The translations under genes were made by a program, and so were the position numbers. From contig NC_015663.1 in assembly GCF_000215745.1 (NCBI RefSeq), positions 1,240,001 through 1,304,000 of the forward strand: 64,000 nucleotides of DNA. The letters run 5' to 3'. Below, piece after piece: positions 58,576 through 64,000 of this stretch. Position 1 is the stretch's first letter, and the number at the start of each line of letters is the position of its first letter. Origin of the DNA: Klebsiella aerogenes KCTC 2190 (GTDB lineage: Bacteria; Pseudomonadota; Gammaproteobacteria; Enterobacterales; Enterobacteriaceae). The notes beneath the pieces are model-generated. The model saw only the letters and a list, made by a program, of their open reading frames with translations, was not told the DNA's origin and made no database searches.

Positions 58576-59595
58576 CTAGTTGGCGCTGCGTTCGTCCTTG
58601 CGTGCGCGACCCAATAAGGTCAATGCTGCCTCGCGCGCAATTTTTCCGCAATACAATACCTGATAAATTTCCTCGGTTATTGGCATTTCGACGCCTAAAC
58701 GCTGCGCCAGAACGCGAACCTCTTTGGTATTGCGATAGCCTTCAACCACCTGGCCAATCTTGTCCTGCGCGCTTTGCACGTCCATGCCCTGTCCGAGCAT
58801 CATGCCAAAACGGCGGTTTCGCGATTGGTTATCGGTACAAGTCAGTACCAGGTCGCCCAACCCGGCCATGCCCATGAAGGTTTCTGGATCGGCGCCCAGC
58901 GCCGCCCCGAGACGGGACATTTCCACCAGACCACGGGTGATCAACGCCGTACGTGCATTCGCGCCAAAGCCGATACCGTCAGACATCCCGGCGCCGATGG
59001 CGATAACGTTTTTCACCGCGCCGCCCAGCTGCACGCCGATAAAGTCCGGGTTGATGTAGACGCGGAAGCTTTTACCGCAGTGCAGCAGGCGCTGAAGGTC
59101 TTCCGCAAACTGCGGATCCGTCGCCGCCAGAGAAATCGCCGTCGGCAGGCCGGCGGCCAGCTCTTTGGCGAAAGTCGGACCGGAGATGACCGCTAATGGG
59201 ATGTCATCGCCCAGCGCTTCACGCGCCACGTCCTGCAGCAGACGGCCAGTTTCGGCCTCCAGGCCTTTCGTCGCCCACACCAGACGCGCATCTGAACGCA
59301 TCAGCGGTTTAATCTGGCGCAAAACCTGACCGAAGACGTGGCTCGGCACCACCACGAGGATATCGCGGCTGGCGGCCAGCGCCGTCGCTAAATCGCTCTC
59401 AAGGCGCAGCGTGTCCGGGAAGGGCACATCGGGAAGGAACGCGGCGTTGCAGCGATCGTGTTGCAGCGTCGCGATATGTTTCGGGTCATGGCCCCAGAGG
59501 ACAACCTCGTGGCCATTTCTTGCCAGGGTGATGGCAAGAGCGGTGCCGTAAGAGCCGGCACCGATCACAGTCATTGCAGCATTAAGCGCGTTCAT
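58576..59595 (-). CDS. gpsA: GpsA, glycerol-3-phosphate dehydrogenase [NAD(P)+]
   Basis: A 339-residue cytosolic enzyme that reduces dihydroxyacetone phosphate to sn-glycerol 3-phosphate for phospholipid synthesis. The N-terminal NAD(P) site is [22 protein letters not shown]. The catalytic Lys region [17 protein letters not shown] and [16 protein letters not shown] are conserved. Its start overlaps the secB stop by one base (TGATG), and cysE follows after 80 bases. Confidence 0.97.
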   Translation of the reverse strand: MNALNAAMTVIGAGSYGTALAITLARNGHEVVLWGHDPKHIATLQHDRCNAAFLPDVPFPDTLRLESDLATALAASRDILVVVPSHVFGQVLRQIKPLMRSDARLVWATKGLEAETGRLLQDVAREALGDDIPLAVISGPTFAKELAAGLPTAISLAATDPQFAEDLQRLLHCGKSFRVYINPDFIGVQLGGAVKNVIAIGAGMSDGIGFGANARTALITRGLVEMSRLGAALGADPETFMGMAGLGDLVLTCTDNQSRNRRFGMMLGQGMDVQSAQDKIGQVVEGYRNTKEVRVLAQRLGVEMPITEEIYQVLYCGKIAREAALTLLGRARKDERSAN

Positions 59596-60062
59596 CAGGC
59601 ATCCTGATGTTGTTCAGCACCTTCGCCAGCCTGCTGTTGCAGATAGTTCATAAACAGCGCGTCAAAGTTCACCGGCGCAAGGTTGAGTTGCGGGAAGGTG
59701 CCGCGGGAAACCAGGCTGGTAACAGTCTCGCGAGCGTACGGGAACAGAATGTTCGGGCAGTACGCGCCGAGGCAGTGCGCCATCTGGTTGCCATCGATGC
59801 CGTCGATGGAGAAGATGCCGCCCTGCTGTACTTCGCACAGGAATGCGGTTTCTTCGCCCAGCGATGCCGTTACGGTGACACGCAGCACCACTTCATAAAC
59901 GCCTTCAGCCAGCTGGCTGGAAGCGGTATCCAGATCAAGTTTAACTTCCGGCTGCCAATCTTTCTGGAAAACTTGCGGCGCATTTGGCGCTTCGAAGGAA
60001 ACGTCTTTGGTGTAGATGCGCTGAATCTGGAAAGTCATTTCGGTGCTGTTTTGTTCTGACAT
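59595..60062 (-). CDS. secB: SecB, protein-export chaperone
   Basis: A 155-residue tetrameric chaperone that holds preproteins unfolded for SecA. It matches E. coli SecB through [43 protein letters not shown] and [22 protein letters not shown]. It lies in the grxC-secB-gpsA-cysE group, all on the minus strand and tightly spaced. Confidence 0.97.
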   Translation of the reverse strand: MSEQNSTEMTFQIQRIYTKDVSFEAPNAPQVFQKDWQPEVKLDLDTASSQLAEGVYEVVLRVTVTASLGEETAFLCEVQQGGIFSIDGIDGNQMAHCLGAYCPNILFPYARETVTSLVSRGTFPQLNLAPVNFDALFMNYLQQQAGEGAEQHQDA

Positions 60063-60122
60063 AGTAAAACCCTTTCGTGTTGTCCTTAAATACGCGGCCC
60101 CTGAATGGGGAAAACGTAAAAA

Positions 60123-60374
60123 TTAGCGCAAGAGGGGATCAAGTCCACCACGTGAATCAAGCGCATACAAGTCGTCACAGCCGCCAATGTGCTGCGCATC
60201 AATAAAAATCTGCGGAACCGTCGTCCGGCCGCTGCGCTGGATCATCTCTTCACGCTTTGCGGCATCGCCATCGATAGGCAGTTCGTTGAACGTCACGCCC
60301 TTGCTGTTCAGCAGCGCTTTGGCGCGGATGCAGAACGGGCAGGTCGCTTTGGTATAGATCTCAATATTGGCCAT
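60123..60374 (-). CDS. grxC: GrxC, glutaredoxin 3 (active site CPFC)
   Basis: An 83-residue glutaredoxin that reduces disulfides with glutathione. The length, TVPQIFIDAQHIGGCDDLYALD (cis-Pro and GSH-binding GG) and all neighbours match E. coli GrxC. The active-site motif at 12-15 is Cys-Pro-Phe-Cys followed by Ile, where E. coli has Cys-Pro-Tyr-Cys-His. Both redox cysteines remain, so it should be active. It lies 60 bases before secB. Confidence 0.95.
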   Translation of the reverse strand: MANIEIYTKATCPFCIRAKALLNSKGVTFNELPIDGDAAKREEMIQRSGRTTVPQIFIDAQHIGGCDDLYALDSRGGLDPLLR

Positions 60375-60478
60375 GACTCACTCCTGTTTTTACCCCGAGG
60401 GATTTTACGCCGCAGAGGCTCCCCGCCGCCTGAGAGGTTATCGGGGGAACCGCTGCGCCATAACGACGCGGGGGTAAA

Positions 60479-60910
60479 TTATTTGCCGCGTACCAGCGGA
60501 AGGTTCTCGCCGCTCCAGCCTGCGATGCCTTCTTTCAGTACAAAGACTTTTTCGAATCCGGCTTTATTCAGCAGGCTGGCAGGTTCTTGCGCCTGCATGC
60601 CGGACCCATCCACAACAATAATGGGTTGTGCTTTGTGTTTTTCCAACTCGCCGACGTTATTTGCTTTGATATCGGCAGGCAGCAGGTTGATAGCGCCGGC
60701 GATATGGCCTTTACGGAAGTCGTCACGCTGACGCAGGTCGACAACAACGGCTTCTTCTTTGTTGATAAGACGCGTCGCTTCACCACGGGTGATGACTTTA
60801 ACTTTCGACATCAAGCCCTTAAAGGTGGTGAACAGTACCGCACCCAGCAGCGCGATCCACGCGATGCTCAGGACCGGGTGACGGCCGATGAATTGCATAA
60901 TTTCTTGCAT
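60479..60910 (-). CDS. yibN: YibN, membrane-anchored rhodanese-like protein
   Basis: A 143-residue protein with one N-terminal membrane segment ([20 protein letters not shown]) and a cytoplasmic rhodanese fold ([21 protein letters not shown]). The loop that should carry the catalytic Cys reads [11 protein letters not shown] and has no Cys, so sulfurtransferase activity is unlikely. In E. coli YibN has been linked to SecYEG/YidC and membrane protein insertion, which suits a scaffold role beside secB. Confidence 0.92.
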   Translation of the reverse strand: MQEIMQFIGRHPVLSIAWIALLGAVLFTTFKGLMSKVKVITRGEATRLINKEEAVVVDLRQRDDFRKGHIAGAINLLPADIKANNVGELEKHKAQPIIVVDGSGMQAQEPASLLNKAGFEKVFVLKEGIAGWSGENLPLVRGK

Positions 60911-61156
60911 GGGGGGTTACAACTCCCGACTAAGTGATAAAAAAACCAGGGAAGGAGTATACCTGTGCATTGCGGCAAATACAGCCAGTGAGCGCGATGT
61001 AATGTATTTTCTGCGGCCCGTCACGAAAAAAAAACCGACTTCGCCATCGACTGTGGCGTCACCCCTTCCCTTTCTTTGATCTTTTACGGTGATTTGATCG
61101 ATTCAGCTGTAGTAAAATTACGCAAATTTTCTGTCTTTGAGCATGAGGTTGTCGCA

Positions 61157-62701
61157 ATGTCGGTTACTAAAAAACCTATGGTACTGGTGATTCTGGATGG
61201 CTACGGCTACCGTGAAGACCAGCAGGATAACGCCATTTATAGCGCGAAAACGCCGGTAATGGACGCACTGTGGGCAAAACGCCCGCACACCCTGATTGAT
61301 GCATCCGGTCTGGAAGTCGGCCTGCCTGACCGCCAGATGGGTAACTCCGAAGTGGGCCACGTTAACCTCGGCGCGGGCCGTATCGTGTATCAGGATCTGA
61401 CCCGTCTGGACGTTGAAATCAAAGAACGCACCTTCTTTGCCAACCCGGTGCTGACCGGCGCGGTCGACAAAGCCGTCGCCGCCGGTAAAGCGGTACACAT
61501 CATGGGCCTGATGTCGCCTGGCGGCGTTCACAGCCACGAAGACCACATCATGGCGATGGTAGAACTGGCCGCGGAACGCGGCGCAGAGAAAATCTATCTG
61601 CACGCTTTCCTCGATGGCCGCGACACGCCGCCGCGCAGCGCTGAAGCCACGCTGGCTAAATTCGAAGCTAAATTCACCGCGCTGGGCAAAGGCCGTATCG
61701 CCTCTATCATTGGCCGCTACTACGCCATGGACCGCGACAACCGCTGGGATCGCGTAGAGCAAGCCTATGACCTGATGACACTGGCCAAAGGCGAATTCCA
61801 GGCCGACACCGCCGTGGCGGGCCTGCAGGCAGCCTACGCGCGTGACGAAAACGACGAGTTCGTCAAAGCGACCGTTATCCGCGCCGCCGGCCAGGCCGAT
61901 GCCGCAATGGAAGACGGCGACGCGCTGATCTTCATGAACTTCCGCGCTGACCGCGCGCGCGAAATCACCCGCGCCTTCGTTAACGCCGACTTCGACGGCT
62001 TCGCGCGTAAGAAAGTGGTTAACCTCGATTTCGTGATGCTGACCGAATACGCCGCCGACATCAAAGTCGCTTGCGCTTATCCACCAGCTTCACTGGTGAA
62101 TACTTTCGGCGAGTGGATGGCGAAGCACGACAAAACCCAGCTGCGCATCTCCGAAACCGAGAAATATGCGCACGTGACCTTCTTCTTTAACGGCGGGGTA
62201 GAAAATCCGTTCAAAGGCGAAGACCGTATTCTGATTAACTCGCCGAAGGTCGCCACTTACGACCTGCAGCCGGAAATGAGCTCCGCCGAGCTGACCGAGA
62301 AACTGGTTGCGGCCATCAAAGGCGGTCAGTATGACACCATCATCTGCAACTACCCGAACGGCGATATGGTAGGCCATACCGGGGTGATGGAAGCCGCCGT
62401 GAAAGCGGTTGAAGCGCTGGATCACTGCATTGAGCAAGTGGCCGCGGCCGTTGAATCCGTCGGTGGCCAGCTGCTGATCACCGCCGACCACGGCAACGCC
62501 GAACAGATGCGCGATCCGGCGACCGGACAGGCGCACACCGCGCATACTAACCTGCCGGTTCCGCTGATCTACGTTGGCGACAAAACGGTGAAAGTGGCCG
62601 AAGGCGGCAAGCTTTCCGACATCGCGCCAACCATGCTGTCGCTGATGGGAATGGAAATCCCGCAAGAGATGACTGGCAAGCCGCTGTTCATCGTGGAATA
62701 A
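61157..62701 (+). CDS. gpmM: GpmM, 2,3-bisphosphoglycerate-independent phosphoglycerate mutase
   Basis: A 514-residue Mn-dependent phosphoglycerate mutase of glycolysis/gluconeogenesis. It opens [15 protein letters not shown] (metal Asp), with the catalytic Ser64 in [14 protein letters not shown] and the C-terminal metal motif [14 protein letters not shown] 61157 gives the E. coli length; an upstream in-frame ATG would add 27 residues with no family match. It is followed after nine bases by envC. Confidence 0.97.
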   Translation: MSVTKKPMVLVILDGYGYREDQQDNAIYSAKTPVMDALWAKRPHTLIDASGLEVGLPDRQMGNSEVGHVNLGAGRIVYQDLTRLDVEIKERTFFANPVLTGAVDKAVAAGKAVHIMGLMSPGGVHSHEDHIMAMVELAAERGAEKIYLHAFLDGRDTPPRSAEATLAKFEAKFTALGKGRIASIIGRYYAMDRDNRWDRVEQAYDLMTLAKGEFQADTAVAGLQAAYARDENDEFVKATVIRAAGQADAAMEDGDALIFMNFRADRAREITRAFVNADFDGFARKKVVNLDFVMLTEYAADIKVACAYPPASLVNTFGEWMAKHDKTQLRISETEKYAHVTFFFNGGVENPFKGEDRILINSPKVATYDLQPEMSSAELTEKLVAAIKGGQYDTIICNYPNGDMVGHTGVMEAAVKAVEALDHCIEQVAAAVESVGGQLLITADHGNAEQMRDPATGQAHTAHTNLPVPLIYVGDKTVKVAEGGKLSDIAPTMLSLMGMEIPQEMTGKPLFIVE

Positions 62702-62710
62702 TCCTTCCCC

Positions 62711-63982
62711 ATGAGGGGAAAGGCGACTTATTCAAATACATGGATCGCAACGGCTGTTCGATCCGTTCTTTACGCCAGCGCGCTTAGCGCTGGCGTATTG
62801 CTGTGCGCCGCATCCGCTCACGCCGATGACCGCGACCAGCTGAAATCCATTCAGGCCGATATCGCCGCCAAACAGCGCGCGATTAAGCAACAGCAGCAGC
62901 AACGCGCCTCCCTGCTCGCCCAGTTAAAAGCGCAGGAAGAGGCCATTTCCGCCGCCGCGCGCAAACTGCGTGAAACTCAGGATACTCTCAATCAGCTCAA
63001 TAAGCAGATTGACGACATGAACGCGTCTATCGCTAAGCTGGAGCGCCAGCGCGCCTCCCAGGAACGGAATCTCGCCGCGCAGCTCGACGCCGCGTTCCGC
63101 CAGGGGCCGCACACCGGCATGCAGATGATCCTCAGTGGTGAAGAGGGGCAGCGTAACCAGCGCCTGCAGGCCTATTTTGGTTACTTTAACCAGGCCCGTC
63201 AGGAAACCATCGCCCAGCTCAAGCAGACGCGCGAAGAAGTCGCGGTGCAGAAATCGATGCTGGAAGAAAAACAAAGCCAGCAGCAAACGCTGGTTTACGA
63301 GCAAAAAGCGCAGCAGGCCAAGCTTGAGCAGGCGCGCAACGAGCGTAAAAAGACGCTCTCCAGCCTCGAATCCTCCATTCAGAAAGGCCAACAGCAGCTC
63401 AGCGAACTGCGCGCTAACGAATCGCGCCTGCGCGGCCGCATCGCCCAGGCGGAAGCGGCAGCCAAAGCCCGCGCCGACCGCGAGGCTCGTGATGCCCAGG
63501 CGGTACGTGACCGCCAGCAGGAGGCCTCGCGCAAAGGCACCACCTATAAACCAACCGAAAGCGAACGTTCGCTGATGTCGCGAACCGGCGGCCTCGGCGC
63601 GCCGCGCGGGCAGGCCTTCTGGCCGGTACGCGGAACAATTCTTCATCGTTATGGCGAACAGCTGCAAGGTGAACTACGTTGGAAAGGGATGGTTATCGCT
63701 GCGTCTGAAGGCACCGAAGTCAAAGCCATTGCCGATGGCCGGGTGATCCTCGCCGACTGGCTACAGGGCTACGGCCTGGTGGTGGTCGTTGAACACGGCA
63801 AAGGCGACATGAGTCTTTACGGCTATAACCAAAGCGCGCTGGTCAGCGTCGGTACCCAGGTCCGCGCGGGCCAGGCTATCGCGCTGGTAGGCAGTAGCGG
63901 CGGTCAGGGTCGTCCGTCGCTCTATTTCGAAATTCGCCGCCAGGGTCAGGCGGTCAATCCACAGCCGTGGTTGGGAAGATAA
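62711..63982 (+). CDS. envC: EnvC, septal amidase activator with degenerate LytM domain
   Basis: A 423-residue exported division factor. After the signal peptide (VLYASALSAGVLLCAASAHA) a long coiled coil (about 42-265, Gln/Lys/Arg-rich) binds FtsEX. The C-terminal LytM domain (FWPVRGTILHRYGEQLQGELRWKGM.., GLVVVVEHGKGDMSLYGYNQ) lacks the full zinc-ligand set and instead activates AmiA/AmiB. It matches E. coli EnvC (YibP) and shares a transcript with gpmM. Confidence 0.96.
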   Translation: MRGKATYSNTWIATAVRSVLYASALSAGVLLCAASAHADDRDQLKSIQADIAAKQRAIKQQQQQRASLLAQLKAQEEAISAAARKLRETQDTLNQLNKQIDDMNASIAKLERQRASQERNLAAQLDAAFRQGPHTGMQMILSGEEGQRNQRLQAYFGYFNQARQETIAQLKQTREEVAVQKSMLEEKQSQQQTLVYEQKAQQAKLEQARNERKKTLSSLESSIQKGQQQLSELRANESRLRGRIAQAEAAAKARADREARDAQAVRDRQQEASRKGTTYKPTESERSLMSRTGGLGAPRGQAFWPVRGTILHRYGEQLQGELRWKGMVIAASEGTEVKAIADGRVILADWLQGYGLVVVVEHGKGDMSLYGYNQSALVSVGTQVRAGQAIALVGSSGGQGRPSLYFEIRRQGQAVNPQPWLGR

Positions 63983-63985
63983 GTT

Positions 63986-64000
63986 TTGCTTCAATTTCGC
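63986..64000 (+). CDS. yibQ: Probable YibQ start (partial, five codons)
   Basis: A TTG four bases after the envC stop begins LQFR, in the place where yibQ (a putative polysaccharide deacetylase) follows envC in E. coli. Only five codons are in the window, so the call rests on position. Confidence 0.35.

Overview
The window looks like chromosomal DNA of a Klebsiella/Raoultella-type enterobacterium. Gene order and protein sequence follow the E. coli dpp-to-envC segment almost gene for gene, in fairly GC-rich DNA. It also carries a complete 2-ketogluconate cluster, an extra MFS transporter and an ABC-F ATPase that E. coli lacks here. The yiaK-S and aldB genes that E. coli has at this place are absent. 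The genus call is inference from content and synteny; species cannot be decided by eye. I see no prophage, integrase, insertion sequence, CRISPR array or rRNA.

Layout. 1-1.9 kb: start of dppB and dppA (dipeptide uptake); dppA carries a one-base frameshift in an A7 run. 2.5-2.9 kb: tRNA-Pro (proK) with a duplicated 3' end plus terminator. 3-7 kb: eptB (lipid A modification), yhjX (MFS, YpdB-type promoter), yhjY. 7.1-11.3 kb: tag, yiaC, bisC, yiaD. 11.4-16.6 kb: ptxS-like repressor and kguE-kguK-kguT-ghrB, a 2-ketogluconate catabolic operon. 16.6-22 kb: yiaF, an AAHS-type MFS transporter, yiaG, cspA with its cold-shock leader, and an ABC-F ATPase. 22-27.2 kb: glyS-glyQ, ysaB, wecH, a 34-codon yiaA remnant, yiaB. 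27.4-35.7 kb: the xylose regulon xylBA and xylFGHR. 35.7-42.2 kb: bax, malS, avtA, ysaA, yiaY. 42.3-46.3 kb: selB-selA and yibF. 46.4-47.9 kb: yibH-yibI. 48.4-52.4 kb: mtlADR preceded by four CRP boxes, then yibT. 52.7-57 kb: yibL and lldPRD with two LldR-type operators. 57-64 kb: trmL, cysE, gpsA, secB, grxC, yibN, gpmM, envC and the first codons of a probable yibQ.

Much of the window is carbon-source uptake and catabolism (peptides, 2-ketogluconate, xylose, maltodextrin, mannitol, lactate). Each unit has its own regulator, and several have legible operators. The rest is core housekeeping: glycyl-tRNA synthetase, selenocysteine insertion, cysteine and phospholipid precursor synthesis, protein export, redox, glycolysis and cell division.

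I did not find a wholly new system. The items most worth checking are the ABC-F gene with an inverted repeat inside its promoter, the kgu operon as the native context of ghrB, the dppA frameshift, the yiaA deletion scar, and a family of palindromic intergenic repeats.
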